Positions 16,411-25,775 of a stretch of 64,000 nt of DNA are shown here, piece by piece (the stretch's first letter is position 1; every line of letters begins with the position of its first letter). The position numbers and the translations under genes were made by a program. Under the pieces are notes generated by a model. The model was not told where the DNA came from. It saw only the letters and a program-made list of their open reading frames with translations, and ran no database searches. The stretch lies in assembly GCF_003148665.1 (NCBI RefSeq), contig NZ_QGGQ01000001.1:699762-763761 (forward strand). Direction: 5' to 3'. The stretch is from Maribacter polysiphoniae (GTDB lineage Bacteria; Bacteroidota; Bacteroidia; Flavobacteriales; Flavobacteriaceae).

Positions 16411-18291
16411 TTATCTTTTTAAACTAAAATGCCCTTTTAGCACTTTTCCATCGATATGTATGGCGTACCAATAATCATCCGAAGGAAGGGCTTTGTTGTT
16501 AAAACGGCCATCCCACTGAAATGAGGTGTTTTTCGTGTGTTTGATAAGCATGCCGTAGCGATTGAAAATCATGACCTCGTAACTTGCATAGGCTTCAATA
16601 CCCTCGGGAATAAAAATATCATTGACCTTGTCTCCGTTGGGGGTAAAGAATTTTGGGATAACAAGATGAACATAGTCCATAGGGGTGGTGCCGCATCCGT
16701 TTTTTTCGCTTACAAAAACGGTATAATGTCCGCCCGGCGTATTCTCAAAGACAGGACTCCCCTGATAGGAGTAACCGTCTATGGAGTAAGCGAAATTTCC
16801 TGAATTTCCCATATGGATCTCAAGGGTGTAATCATCCGAGGTGATATAATCGATTATCGGGGCATTCAGCTGGGTTAGTTGTATTGTCTTAATGGCTGAA
16901 CAACCATTCGCATTGGTTATTTTAACGGTGTATTGTCCTGGGGCCATTACCTCGATATCGGGAGTGGTTTCCCCGGTACTCCAATCGTATGCCATATGGT
17001 CTATTCCTGCAGCAAGTACGATAGTGCTTCCTTCGCAAAAGGTCAAATCCTCATCAATCGGCATAGGGGGCGTATCGAAGTCTACCGTGATTGCCGTACG
17101 GGCGCTGGACGTGCATTCTACCATCGTTGATACCGCCTCTGCATAATAGGTGCCTGGGAGTTGCGGGCTGTAAGAATTGTTGTTTTCAAGCAGGGGGGTG
17201 CCGCCTGAGGGTACATCATACCAATTCACCGTGGTATTCGACGGAACCGTTACCGAAATAACCTGACCTTCGTCAGGGCATAAGGTCTTTAGGGTGTAAT
17301 CGCTACTAGGAGGGTCGGGTTTGGGGATAATAATGATATCGAAGACCTCCGATTGGGTATTACATAAAGCGTTGTTCAAATTTATAATGTCCTCAGCTAC
17401 CTTTACCCTATAGAATATGGTTGAGGTTAGTAGTGGTGGAGTGTAATCCTGATTGGTTTCCCCAACAATGTCATTCCAATTTTCACCATCGGTGCTTTCT
17501 TGCCATTGATATACATGGGTGGGGTAAATCGAATAATCGGGATGGGCGGTAAGATGTGTGCTTACAGGTCCGTAATCTTCGCAGACCAGTATGTTCGTTT
17601 CGTTTTGGTCATTGGTGATATCAATAAAATCGCCACAAGTTTTAAAGACGATATCATCAATAGCGAGGTCGTTACCGCATCCACCGGCACCATTGTTCAG
17701 CATTTTCAGGATAACCGCGGTTTGTCCCGGGAGGGTTTGGAACACAAGGGCGTATTGTTCCCAAACGGGTGAAGATTTGTCAGCAATGGTTCCAGTATCA
17801 CCTGATGCCAATAAATCGGTTCCTGTATTGTCCCAAATCTGAAATCTAACGTTGATGGGAATGCCATTGCGATTGCAGCCGGATACAGGGTGTAAATTTA
17901 TCAGCCATGATGAAAATTCATAGGAGGTATTCTCACACAATCCGGTTACGGTTCTTTGGTAAAACTCCCCCGGGGTATAACTCGCATTCACGATAAACGC
18001 TTTTCCGTTGTTGTCGTTCGGGGTATGGTCGGTGGTGTTGAACCAATCGTAATATGCGGTATGGCTAGAGATGGTGTATTTGCCATCTATGGGTTCCCCA
18101 TCGATATACGTATACGAGGTGGTTCCAGCGGGTAAAGGAGGTCCGTTGGTCGTGCCAGCCCCAAAATCCTCAGTAAAAATAGGATCCCCTGAATTGCCGC
18201 CACAAAATCCCAATTGTGCATGCGCCACAAAAATCGATAATCCCCAAAAAATGAGGGCAATACCGATTAAATTATAATTTGATTTCTTCAT
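16411..18291 (-). CDS. T9SS type B secreted multidomain protein
   Basis: A protein of about 626 residues starting at ATG 18291, which begins a signal peptide ending VAHAQ. The N-terminal half carries a jelly-roll, carbohydrate-binding-like domain with paired Cys (FCGGNSGDPIFTEDFGAGTT at the mature N-terminus, SWLINLHPVSGC). The middle has Ig-like/PKD-type segments, and the end is the gliding-motility-associated C-terminal domain: FFTPNGDKVNDIFIPEGI, then MIFNRYGMLI, ending GHFSLKR. That domain directs export by the type IX system and surface retention. The substrate is unknown; adhesion is the usual role. It is divergent from leuS. Confidence 0.9.
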   Translation of the reverse strand: MKKSNYNLIGIALIFWGLSIFVAHAQLGFCGGNSGDPIFTEDFGAGTTNGPPLPAGTTSYTYIDGEPIDGKYTISSHTAYYDWFNTTDHTPNDNNGKAFIVNASYTPGEFYQRTVTGLCENTSYEFSSWLINLHPVSGCNRNGIPINVRFQIWDNTGTDLLASGDTGTIADKSSPVWEQYALVFQTLPGQTAVILKMLNNGAGGCGNDLAIDDIVFKTCGDFIDITNDQNETNILVCEDYGPVSTHLTAHPDYSIYPTHVYQWQESTDGENWNDIVGETNQDYTPPLLTSTIFYRVKVAEDIINLNNALCNTQSEVFDIIIIPKPDPPSSDYTLKTLCPDEGQVISVTVPSNTTVNWYDVPSGGTPLLENNNSYSPQLPGTYYAEAVSTMVECTSSARTAITVDFDTPPMPIDEDLTFCEGSTIVLAAGIDHMAYDWSTGETTPDIEVMAPGQYTVKITNANGCSAIKTIQLTQLNAPIIDYITSDDYTLEIHMGNSGNFAYSIDGYSYQGSPVFENTPGGHYTVFVSEKNGCGTTPMDYVHLVIPKFFTPNGDKVNDIFIPEGIEAYASYEVMIFNRYGMLIKHTKNTSFQWDGRFNNKALPSDDYWYAIHIDGKVLKGHFSLKR

Positions 18292-18352
18292 GGTTACTCT
18301 AAGAACGGGCAAATGATGCTGCATTTTGCCGAAATCCGCAACTGATGGGTAT

Positions 18353-18360
18353 CAAAGATA
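18353..18360 (-). promoter_or_regulatory. Putative -7 promoter element (TATCTTTG) of the T9SS type B gene
   Basis: Perfect TAnnTTTG match on the minus strand 62 bp before the chosen ATG at 18291. It is divergent from the leuS promoter about 80 bp away. Confidence 0.45.
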
Positions 18361-18440
18361 ATCTTCACAATCCGGAAAACCATACCCAATATTCTCAGAT
18401 TGTAAGTCCATATAATCTTTTCCCTTTCAAGGATTAAACT

Positions 18441-18448
18441 TATTTTTG
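18441..18448 (+). promoter_or_regulatory. Putative -7 promoter element (TATTTTTG) of leuS
   Basis: Perfect TAnnTTTG match 26 bp upstream of the leuS ATG at 18475. Confidence 0.5.
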
Positions 18449-18474
18449 CCCGGTATAGTTAAGAAAGATAAGAC

Positions 18475-21400
18475 ATGCAGTACAATTTCAATGAAATTGA
18501 GGCCAAATGGCAGAAATTTTGGGCCGAAAACCAAACTTTTAAGGCAGAGAACAATTCCGATAAGGAAAAATTTTATGTATTGGATATGTTTCCTTACCCT
18601 TCAGGGGCGGGATTACATGTTGGGCATCCGTTAGGGTATATTGCCAGTGATATATATGCGCGTTACAAACGCCACAAGGGGTTCAATGTGTTACATCCCA
18701 TGGGATATGATTCTTTCGGACTTCCTGCAGAGCAATATGCTATTCAAACAGGACAGCACCCTGCGATTACCACCGAGACCAACATCAATAGGTATCGGGA
18801 GCAACTGGATAAAATCGGTTTCTCCTTTGATTGGAGCCGGGAGGTACGTACCTCAAACCCGAAATATTATAAGTGGACCCAATGGGTTTTTATTCAATTG
18901 TTCAATTCTTGGTACAATAAGGATTCGGACAAGGCTGAGGATATTGAATCTTTGATTGCCCAATTTGAGAAAGAAGGTAATTCAAAGGTAAATGCGGTAT
19001 GTGATGATGATATCGTGGAATTCTCGGCAGCGGATTGGAAAGGGTTCTCGAACACACGGCAACAAGAAATATTATTGCAATACCGATTAACGTACTTGGC
19101 GGAAACCGAAGTAAACTGGTGTCCTGGTTTGGGTACGGTTTTGGCCAATGATGAGATTGTAAACGGGGTTTCGGAACGTGGTGGCCATCCTGTGGTTCGT
19201 AAAAAAATGACCCAATGGAGCATGCGGATCACCGCGTATGCCCAGCGTTTATTGGATGGTTTGGACAAGATCGATTGGCCACAACCCTTAAAAGATTCAC
19301 AGACCAATTGGATCGGGAGAAGTGAAGGGGCATCCGTCACTTTTAAAACAATGGTTTCCGATACTGTCGGGAAGTCCTATCCTATAGAGGTGTTCACGAC
19401 CCGGCCCGATACCATTTTCGGGGTTAGTTTTATGACTTTGGCCCCAGAACACGAGTTGGTGCCCCAAATAACCACCCCGGAACAAAAAGCTGAGGTAGAG
19501 GCGTATATAGAGGCTACGGCCAAACGTTCGGAACGTGATCGTATGGCTGATGTAAAGACCATTTCGGGTGCATTTACCGGTGCCTATGCAGAGCATCCGT
19601 TCACAAAAGAACCGATTCCTGTTTGGATCGGGGATTATGTGTTGGCAGGTTATGGTACGGGAGCGGTAATGTCCGTTCCATGTGGGGACCAGCGGGATTA
19701 TGATTTCGCGAAGCACTTCAATATTCCCATTCCCAATATTTTTGAGGGAGTCGATATTTCTGAAGAGGCTTTTTCAGATAAGGGTTCTGCGGTAATCGCC
19801 AATTCGGATTTTCTAAACGGATTGCCTTATAAGAAAGCCGTGAAAAGGGTCATTTTTGAGTTGGAGAAAATGGGCCAGGGAAAAGGAAAGATAAACTATA
19901 GATTACGGGATGCGGTTTTTAGCCGTCAACGCTATTGGGGCGAGCCTTTCCCAGTGTACTATGTAGATGGTTTACCGCAAATGATCGATACGGAACATTT
20001 GCCCATAACCTTGCCCGAAGTTGAAAAATATTTACCTACCGAAACCGGTGAGCCACCCTTGGGCAATGCCACGGTTTGGGCTTGGGATACGAAGGAGAAC
20101 AAAGTCGTCAGTAATGATTTGATTGACCATAAAACCATTTTTCCTTTGGAACTCAACACCATGCCCGGTTGGGCGGGGAGTTCCCAATACTTTAACCGGT
20201 ATATGGATCCCGGTAACGACGAGGCGATATTTTCACAGGAAGCGATTAACTATTGGCAAGATGTGGATTTGTACATCGGTGGTAGTGAGCATGCTACAGG
20301 GCATTTGTTGTATTCCCGTTTTTGGCAAAAGTTCATGTTCGATAAAGGTTTTGTGCCTAAGGATGAGTTTGCCAAAAAACTCATTAACCAAGGGATGATT
20401 ACCGGTACAAGTGCTTTCATTTATGTTTATGACGGTGGTTTTGTAAGCAATGATGCAGATTCGGAAAGGGATTCAACTAAAAATTTAATTTTGAGTTTTG
20501 GAGTTTTACAACTTGTACGAGAGAATATAAATCTTTTGCACGATCTATGGAAAAAAGCTCCTAAATCTGATTTTGAAATTTGTGAAGAGTATAGTTTGAA
20601 AATTGATGACCTGAACTTGATTAAGAGATTGTATCAAACATTGTTACAAGCGGCCGAAAGATTAGGTTACATATCCATTGCATGGTTCAGAGATTTTATT
20701 CCTATTAGACCAATCCATGCAGATGTGTCATTAGTAAACAGTTCAGATGAGTTAAATATTGAGGGATTAAGAAATTGGAAGCCTGAATTTAAAAATGCCA
20801 TTTTTGTTGGTGAAAATGGAAGTATTATAGATGGTGAAAATGACCGGTATATCGTTGGACGCGAAGTCGAAAAAATGTCCAAATCCAAATACAATGTGGT
20901 GAGTCCGGATGAGATTTGTGAGGAATACGGGGCCGATTCGTTGCGATTGTACGAGATGTTCCTAGGGCCTTTGGAGCAGTCCAAACCATGGAACACGGCA
21001 GGTATTACAGGAACACACGGTTTCTTGAAAAAAATGTGGCGTTTGTATTTCGATGAAAACGGTGCCAAGTTCAATGATGCCGAACCTACAAAGGATAACC
21101 TTAAGACCTTGCACAAGACCATTAAAAAGGTGGAGGAAGATATTGAGAATTTCTCTTTCAATACCTCAGTGTCCACTTTCATGATCTGCGTAAACGAACT
21201 TTCTACACAAAAATGTACCAGTAGGGCCATTTTGGAGCCTTTGGCCATTTTGGTATCACCCTATGCGCCCCATATTGCGGAAGAGCTTTGGTCGCAGTTG
21301 GGACATAGCGAGTCAATTGCCACGGCACCTTTCCCTGTTTTTGATGAAAGTCATTTGGTGGAGAGTAGCAAGCAATATCCCATATCTTTCAATGGTAAAA

Positions 21401-21552
21401 TGCGCTTTATGTTGGAGTTGCCGTTGGATTTGGATAAAGACGGAATCGAAGCGGCAGTAATGGCCCATGAAAAAACACAGAAGCAATTAGAGGGTAGAAC
21501 CCCTAAAAAAGTCATTGTGGTGCCAGGTAAAATCGTGAATATCGTGGGGTAA
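18475..21552 (+). CDS. leuS: Leucine--tRNA ligase with an extra internal segment
   Basis: A 1025-residue class Ia synthetase that charges tRNA-Leu. The HIGH-type motif is HVGH at about residues 48-51, the CP1 editing domain spans about 230-430 (TTRPDTIFGVSFMTLAPEH), and KMSKS is at 800-804. The chain is longer than the LeuRS proteins I know. The excess lies at about residues 662-742, between QGMITGTSAFIYVYDGG and RPIHADVSLVNSSDELN, is helical and charged, and is encoded by DNA visibly AT-richer than the flanks. All motifs around it are intact and in frame, so the enzyme should be functional. A strong terminator follows at 21574-21614. Confidence 0.96.
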   Translation: MQYNFNEIEAKWQKFWAENQTFKAENNSDKEKFYVLDMFPYPSGAGLHVGHPLGYIASDIYARYKRHKGFNVLHPMGYDSFGLPAEQYAIQTGQHPAITTETNINRYREQLDKIGFSFDWSREVRTSNPKYYKWTQWVFIQLFNSWYNKDSDKAEDIESLIAQFEKEGNSKVNAVCDDDIVEFSAADWKGFSNTRQQEILLQYRLTYLAETEVNWCPGLGTVLANDEIVNGVSERGGHPVVRKKMTQWSMRITAYAQRLLDGLDKIDWPQPLKDSQTNWIGRSEGASVTFKTMVSDTVGKSYPIEVFTTRPDTIFGVSFMTLAPEHELVPQITTPEQKAEVEAYIEATAKRSERDRMADVKTISGAFTGAYAEHPFTKEPIPVWIGDYVLAGYGTGAVMSVPCGDQRDYDFAKHFNIPIPNIFEGVDISEEAFSDKGSAVIANSDFLNGLPYKKAVKRVIFELEKMGQGKGKINYRLRDAVFSRQRYWGEPFPVYYVDGLPQMIDTEHLPITLPEVEKYLPTETGEPPLGNATVWAWDTKENKVVSNDLIDHKTIFPLELNTMPGWAGSSQYFNRYMDPGNDEAIFSQEAINYWQDVDLYIGGSEHATGHLLYSRFWQKFMFDKGFVPKDEFAKKLINQGMITGTSAFIYVYDGGFVSNDADSERDSTKNLILSFGVLQLVRENINLLHDLWKKAPKSDFEICEEYSLKIDDLNLIKRLYQTLLQAAERLGYISIAWFRDFIPIRPIHADVSLVNSSDELNIEGLRNWKPEFKNAIFVGENGSIIDGENDRYIVGREVEKMSKSKYNVVSPDEICEEYGADSLRLYEMFLGPLEQSKPWNTAGITGTHGFLKKMWRLYFDENGAKFNDAEPTKDNLKTLHKTIKKVEEDIENFSFNTSVSTFMICVNELSTQKCTSRAILEPLAILVSPYAPHIAEELWSQLGHSESIATAPFPVFDESHLVESSKQYPISFNGKMRFMLELPLDLDKDGIEAAVMAHEKTQKQLEGRTPKKVIVVPGKIVNIVG

Positions 21553-21573
21553 TAACCTGCTTTTAAAATACTT

Positions 21574-21614
21574 GAAGCCGCCCTCCATTTTTGGAGGGCG
21601 GCTTCTTTTTTTTT
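21574..21614 (+). terminator. Rho-independent terminator after leuS
   Basis: Perfect stem GAAGCCGCCCTCC (21574-21586) and GGAGGGCGGCTTC (21593-21605), with a further A-T pair closing a T loop, then an uninterrupted run of nine T. Confidence 0.95.
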
Positions 21615-21640
21615 AGAAAAGTAATTTTTATAAATTAAAT

Positions 21641-21758
21641 GAATTACCCCCTATAAAAATGTAGTATATCTATTTAAAAAGTTAAAAAAATAATTACACC
21701 CCCTAAAAAATAGGGGTATATAATGATATAACAATGTATTTTGTCGAATTAACCCCCT
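21641..21758. repeat. Three spaced AATTA-CCCCCT repeats upstream of alanine dehydrogenase
   Basis: The motif AATTA followed by zero to two bases and CCCCCT occurs at 21642-21652, 21692-21704 and 21747-21758, with start-to-start spacing of 50 and 55 bp, in an otherwise AT-only stretch. The middle copy also forms a hairpin (CCCCTA at 21700-21705 with TAGGGG at 21711-21716). All lie in the 280-bp gap between the leuS terminator and ald. They look like an array of regulator sites rather than chance, but no binding protein is known. Confidence 0.5.
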
Positions 21759-21832
21759 GTTTTTCAATACATAATTTTTTTATTCCAAACAATTGTCACA
21801 ATTTTACCTGCATATTCTAAAAATCATATCCA

Positions 21833-22933
21833 ATGACAGTAGGTATTCCAAAAGAGATTAAGAACAACGAAAGTAGGGTGGGCATGACGCCTGCCGGTGT
21901 TTTTGAATTGGTGCACAAGAACCATAAGGTGTATGTGCAATCCGGAGCTGGGGAAGGCAGTGGCTTTTCCGATGATGATTATAAACAGGTGGGTGCCATT
22001 ATATTGGATACAATTGGTCAGGTGTATAGTCTAAGTGAAATGATCGTAAAGGTCAAGGAGCCTATTGAGGAAGAATATGGCCTCATTCAAAAAGGACAGG
22101 TTGTTTTTACTTATTTTCATTTTGCATCCAGTGAACCTCTGACCAAAGCGATGATCGAAAGGGAAGCCATATGTATTGCGTATGAGACCGTGGAGGATGA
22201 GGAAGGTACATTGCCGCTGTTAACACCCATGTCCGAAGTTGCGGGCCGAATGGCGATTCAGCAAGGCGCTAAATATTTAGAGAAGCCCAAAAAAGGGCGT
22301 GGTGTTTTACTAGGGGGTGTTCCCGGTGTACCTCCAGGTAGGGTCTTGGTTTTAGGAGCTGGTGTCGTTGGAATACAGGCCGCTAAAATGGCTGCTGGTT
22401 TAGGGGCCCATGTCACAATCCTCGATATCAACATGAAACGCCTACGGTATGTCAATGACGTAATGCCAAGTCATGTGGTCACCGAGTTTTCGAATGAATA
22501 TAATATTCGAAAGCATGTTAGAACCCATGATTTGATTGTAGGTGGGGTATTGGTCAAAGGGGCTAAAGCTCCTAATTTGATAACCCGTGACATGCTTAAA
22601 ACGATGCATCCTGGTACGGTAATCGTCGATGTTGCCGTAGATCAAGGGGGATGTGTGGAAACCACTAGGCCTACCACCCATGAAGATCCTATTTATATTA
22701 TTGATGATGTGGTTCATTATTCAGTGGCCAATATGCCGGGTGCGGTACCGTACACTTCTACAGTGGCCCTTACCAATGTGACCTTGCCCTATGTTTTGGC
22801 CTTGGCCAATAAGGGGTGGAGAAAGGCCTGTGCTGAAGATGAATCTTTGAAAAAGGGGTTGAACATCGTTGAAGGGGAAGTTATTTTCAAAGAAATCATT
22901 GAAGCCTTCGGTTGGGATGCTGCAATGGCATAA
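21833..22933 (+). CDS. ald: Alanine dehydrogenase
   Basis: A 366-residue NAD-dependent enzyme interconverting L-alanine and pyruvate plus ammonia. Signatures are the N-terminal GIPKEIKNNESRVGMTPAGV, the catalytic Lys region KVKEPIEEEYGLI, YFHFASS, the Rossmann motif VLGAGVVGIQAAKMAAGLGA (about residues 172-191) and the C-terminal AVDQGGCVETTRPTTH and NMPGAVPYTSTVALTNVTLP. Length is normal. It is monocistronic between two good terminators, with a 280-bp repeat-containing upstream region that suggests specific regulation. Confidence 0.95.
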   Translation: MTVGIPKEIKNNESRVGMTPAGVFELVHKNHKVYVQSGAGEGSGFSDDDYKQVGAIILDTIGQVYSLSEMIVKVKEPIEEEYGLIQKGQVVFTYFHFASSEPLTKAMIEREAICIAYETVEDEEGTLPLLTPMSEVAGRMAIQQGAKYLEKPKKGRGVLLGGVPGVPPGRVLVLGAGVVGIQAAKMAAGLGAHVTILDINMKRLRYVNDVMPSHVVTEFSNEYNIRKHVRTHDLIVGGVLVKGAKAPNLITRDMLKTMHPGTVIVDVAVDQGGCVETTRPTTHEDPIYIIDDVVHYSVANMPGAVPYTSTVALTNVTLPYVLALANKGWRKACAEDESLKKGLNIVEGEVIFKEIIEAFGWDAAMA

Positions 22934-22959
22934 AAAGTACATTTTGTCAGTAAAATCAA

Positions 22960-22985
22960 CCCCGTCAATTTTGGCGGGGTTTTTG
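22960..22985 (+). terminator. Rho-independent terminator after ald
   Basis: Stem CCCCGTCAA (22960-22968) with TTGGCGGGG (22971-22979), one G-T pair, followed by TTTTTG and more T. Confidence 0.85.
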
Positions 22986-23059
22986 TTTTAAACAGTATCC
23001 ATCCTTTAAAGATGGGAAACTTTAGTATTTTAGTTGATAATAGTAAAAACAGAAAAGTT

Positions 23060-23755
23060 ATGATGGGATATTATATATTGATTGGTGCCATTGCCTTAGT
23101 GAGTTGGCTGGTGAGCAGTAAACTGAAAAGTAAATTCAAGTTCTACTCCAAAGTACATTTGCAAAATGGAATGAGCGGTGCGGAGATTGCGGAGAAAATG
23201 TTGGCGGATCATGGAATCAGGGATGTAAAAGTGGTCTCTACCCCGGGAATGCTGTCGGATCACTATAATCCAAAGAATAAAACCGTTAATTTGAGTGAAG
23301 GGGTTTATAATCAAAGAAACGCCGCCTCAGCGGCCGTTGCTGCCCATGAATGCGGCCATGCCGTTCAGCATGCCCAAGCCTATGAGTGGTTGACCTTAAG
23401 GTCTAAGTTGGTGCCTATTGTCAGTGTTACCTCAGGAATGTCTATGTGGGTTGTTTTTGGAGGATTGATGCTCGGTGCAGCTGCTGGGGTAGGATTCGGA
23501 TATTGGGTAGCCGTTGCAGGTTTGGTAATGATGGGCATGGCCACTTTATTCAGTTTTATAACCTTGCCAGTTGAATATGATGCCAGTAATAGGGCATTGG
23601 CATGGCTAAAGGCAAAACATATAGTGACACAGGAAGAATACAAAGGTTCGGAAGATGCTTTGAAGTGGGCTGCCCGTACTTATTTGGTGGCAGCCATTGG
23701 TTCCTTGGCCACTTTGGTGTATTGGGGATTGCAAGTATTGGGAGGTAGGGATTAA
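23060..23755 (+). CDS. YugP-like membrane zinc metallopeptidase
   Basis: A 231-residue membrane protein of the zinc-dependent peptidase family typified by Bacillus YugP. The start is placed at ATG 23060 (MMGYYILIGAIALVSWLVS), where the first transmembrane helix begins; a longer frame to 23012 adds an unlikely polar leader. The active-site helix is AAHECGHAVQH, with His96, Glu97 and His100. Two further hydrophobic helices follow (about 125-175), and a terminal one near residue 215. Substrate unknown. A bidirectional terminator separates it from the convergent Lrp gene. Confidence 0.9.
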   Translation: MMGYYILIGAIALVSWLVSSKLKSKFKFYSKVHLQNGMSGAEIAEKMLADHGIRDVKVVSTPGMLSDHYNPKNKTVNLSEGVYNQRNAASAAVAAHECGHAVQHAQAYEWLTLRSKLVPIVSVTSGMSMWVVFGGLMLGAAAGVGFGYWVAVAGLVMMGMATLFSFITLPVEYDASNRALAWLKAKHIVTQEEYKGSEDALKWAARTYLVAAIGSLATLVYWGLQVLGGRD

Positions 23756-23777
23756 TTGTCTCCCAACAATAATATGG

Positions 23778-23804
23778 AAAAGACGCCTATGGCGTCTTTT
23801 TTTA
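23778..23804. terminator. Bidirectional terminator between the YugP-like and Lrp genes
   Basis: Stem AAAAGACGCC / GGCGTCTTTT with a TAT loop (23778-23800), A-run on the left and T-run on the right, so it works for both convergent genes. The right T-run reaches the Lrp stop codon. Confidence 0.85.
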
Positions 23805-24272
23805 TATGGTGATCTGTCTGTCGATCTGTTGGTTCAGGGAAATAAAGGTTTCTGTCCTTGAGACACCTTCGATTTGTTGTATTTCTTTATTCAATACATG
23901 CATTAAATGCTCATTATCCTTACAGAGTACTTTGATAAGGATCGACCAATTTCCGGTGGTGTAATGGCACTCCAAAACCTCTGGTATTTTTTCCAATTGT
24001 TTTACGGCGATAGGATTGCTCATGGCCTTATCCAGATAGATGCCTATATATGCCATTGTGGTGTAGCCTAACACCTTTGGGTTGATGATGAATTTAGAGC
24101 CCGACAATAACCCCGAGGCTTCCAGTTTTCGTAGGCGTTGGTGGATTGCGGCACCGGAGATGCCAATACTCCTGGCAATCTCAAGAACTGGTTTTCGGGC
24201 GTCATTCATTAAAAATCTTAGGATTTCCTTGTCAATTCCATCGATTTTTACATTTTTATCGTCAGATTTCAT
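23802..24272 (-). CDS. Lrp/AsnC-family transcriptional regulator
   Basis: A 156-residue regulator with an N-terminal winged helix-turn-helix (DGIDKEILRFLMNDARKPVL, then RSIGISGAAIHQRLRKLEASG, about residues 10-60) and a C-terminal RAM/AsnC effector domain (GIYLDKAMSNPIAVKQLEKI, VLECHYTTGNWSILIKVLC). Such proteins sense amino acids and control amino-acid metabolism. It sits 47 bp downstream of a saccharopine dehydrogenase-family gene on the same strand and close to ald, so both are candidate targets (inferred). Confidence 0.93.
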   Translation of the reverse strand: MKSDDKNVKIDGIDKEILRFLMNDARKPVLEIARSIGISGAAIHQRLRKLEASGLLSGSKFIINPKVLGYTTMAYIGIYLDKAMSNPIAVKQLEKIPEVLECHYTTGNWSILIKVLCKDNEHLMHVLNKEIQQIEGVSRTETFISLNQQIDRQITI

Positions 24273-24319
24273 AGTTACGTTTCAAAATGAAAGTAAAAAT
24301 ACGGAAATTAGATGAAATG

Positions 24320-25693
24320 TTAATTGCCTACACTATCCGGGTTGTAACCTAAATACGGTACCTCGTATTCCTTGAAATTGATTCCATAGTTCTTCAATTC
24401 CTTTAAAATAGGGTCATAGACCTCCTTGGATATGGGTATTTGAACTCCGGGGGTCTTGATCTTTCCGTTTAAAATCAATAGGGTGGCAATGGCAACCGGG
24501 AGTCCCACGGTTCGCGCCATAGCCGTATGAAAGCGGTTTTCGCCAATGACGACCATATTGGAATCGATCTGCAATTTTTTACCGTGGAGTTCATAGCCAA
24601 ACTTATGGTACATCACGATCATATCCTTATCGTCCTCATCCAAGGTCCAGCTATCCTCAAGTATCAATTGTAGGATTTGTGCCGGGGTGGCATGGTCTAA
24701 GGGAATGGTCTTTTTTGAATCAAAAAGATTCAGTTCGGATAGCATTTCCCATTTGCTGTCATCCTGGTCTATTTTGAGATAATGTCTTAGTTTCAATTCA
24801 ACCGAATCGGTTGGGGAATAGGGCAGGAATAAATTCGTGAATTCACGGTATGACATTCCTTTTGAGTTTTCAATGGTATAGCTGTCATCGGTCATGCCCA
24901 GCTGTACGAACATATTCCATGCTTTGGAAAATCCTACCCTGCGCATCGTGCCCCTGTAAAGGGTAAGGGCATCCTGTAATCCGTATGCCTCACGGTATTT
25001 TAGGGAATCACGATTCGCATAACCTTCGAACTTACCGTATCCCTCAATTTCGAAAAATTCGGTTCGTCGAAATAGCTTATGGTAGGGTATGTATTTATAG
25101 GTGCCTTCCTGAATGAATTTTGCTGCACCACCCTGTCCGGCCAAGACAACATTCCTAGGATTCCAAGTGAATTTGTAGTTCCAGAGGTTATTGTCACTTT
25201 CGGGGGCGACCAAGCCTCCGGTAAACGATTCGAAAAGGATTATTTTTCCGCCTTGATCCGTAATTTGGTCAATGACCTGCATAGCGCTCATGTGGTCGAT
25301 TCCTGGGTCTAGACCGATCTCGTTCATGAAGATGAGGCCTTTTTTCCGTACGGTTTCATCAAGGGCCTGGATTTCATTACTGATGTAGGAGGCGGTAACA
25401 AGGTTTTTATTCAATTCGACGCAATCCTCTGCAACTTGGATATGAAAACGGGCAGGTAGCATAGAGACCACAATATCACTGTTTTTAATGGCCTTTTTGC
25501 GATCGTCATTCTTTAGTATGTCTAAATGGATTACCGTACAATTGGGATGGTCCATTACCGAAGAAGGAATCCCTTCTGGATGTATGTCGCCAATGGTAAG
25601 GTGCAGTTTTTCGGAAATGGATTTCTCCAAGAAGTAGTCCAGTAAATATGAAGTTGATTTACCAGCACCTAAAACAAGTATTTTTCGCAACAT
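24320..25693 (-). CDS. Saccharopine dehydrogenase-family oxidoreductase
   Basis: A 457-residue NAD(P)-dependent enzyme with an N-terminal Rossmann motif (ILVLGAGKSTSYLLDYFL), followed by the saccharopine reductase-type domain (NLVTASYISNEIQALDE, IFMNEIGLDPGIDHMSAMQV) and a C-terminal domain with VIGENRFHTAMARTVGLPVA. The family interconverts saccharopine with lysine or aminoadipate-semialdehyde plus glutamate; a lysine degradation role is likely but the exact direction is not shown by the sequence. It is followed by an Lrp/AsnC regulator on the same strand. No LKR domain is fused. Confidence 0.87.
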   Translation of the reverse strand: MLRKILVLGAGKSTSYLLDYFLEKSISEKLHLTIGDIHPEGIPSSVMDHPNCTVIHLDILKNDDRKKAIKNSDIVVSMLPARFHIQVAEDCVELNKNLVTASYISNEIQALDETVRKKGLIFMNEIGLDPGIDHMSAMQVIDQITDQGGKIILFESFTGGLVAPESDNNLWNYKFTWNPRNVVLAGQGGAAKFIQEGTYKYIPYHKLFRRTEFFEIEGYGKFEGYANRDSLKYREAYGLQDALTLYRGTMRRVGFSKAWNMFVQLGMTDDSYTIENSKGMSYREFTNLFLPYSPTDSVELKLRHYLKIDQDDSKWEMLSELNLFDSKKTIPLDHATPAQILQLILEDSWTLDEDDKDMIVMYHKFGYELHGKKLQIDSNMVVIGENRFHTAMARTVGLPVAIATLLILNGKIKTPGVQIPISKEVYDPILKELKNYGINFKEYEVPYLGYNPDSVGN

Positions 25694-25775
25694 GAACTTT
25701 GATTACTTTTACGGTTAAAACGGTTAACTAAGGTATCAAATTGTGATATATATAAATAATTAGGCAGATTAAGTT

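Noticed and set aside
20449-20715. LeuRS insertion considered as an intein or mobile intron
   Set aside because: The segment is in frame, only about 80 residues, lacks intein splice-block motifs and terminal Cys/Ser-His-Asn, and leaves the neighbouring synthetase motifs complete. Better read as a domain insertion.
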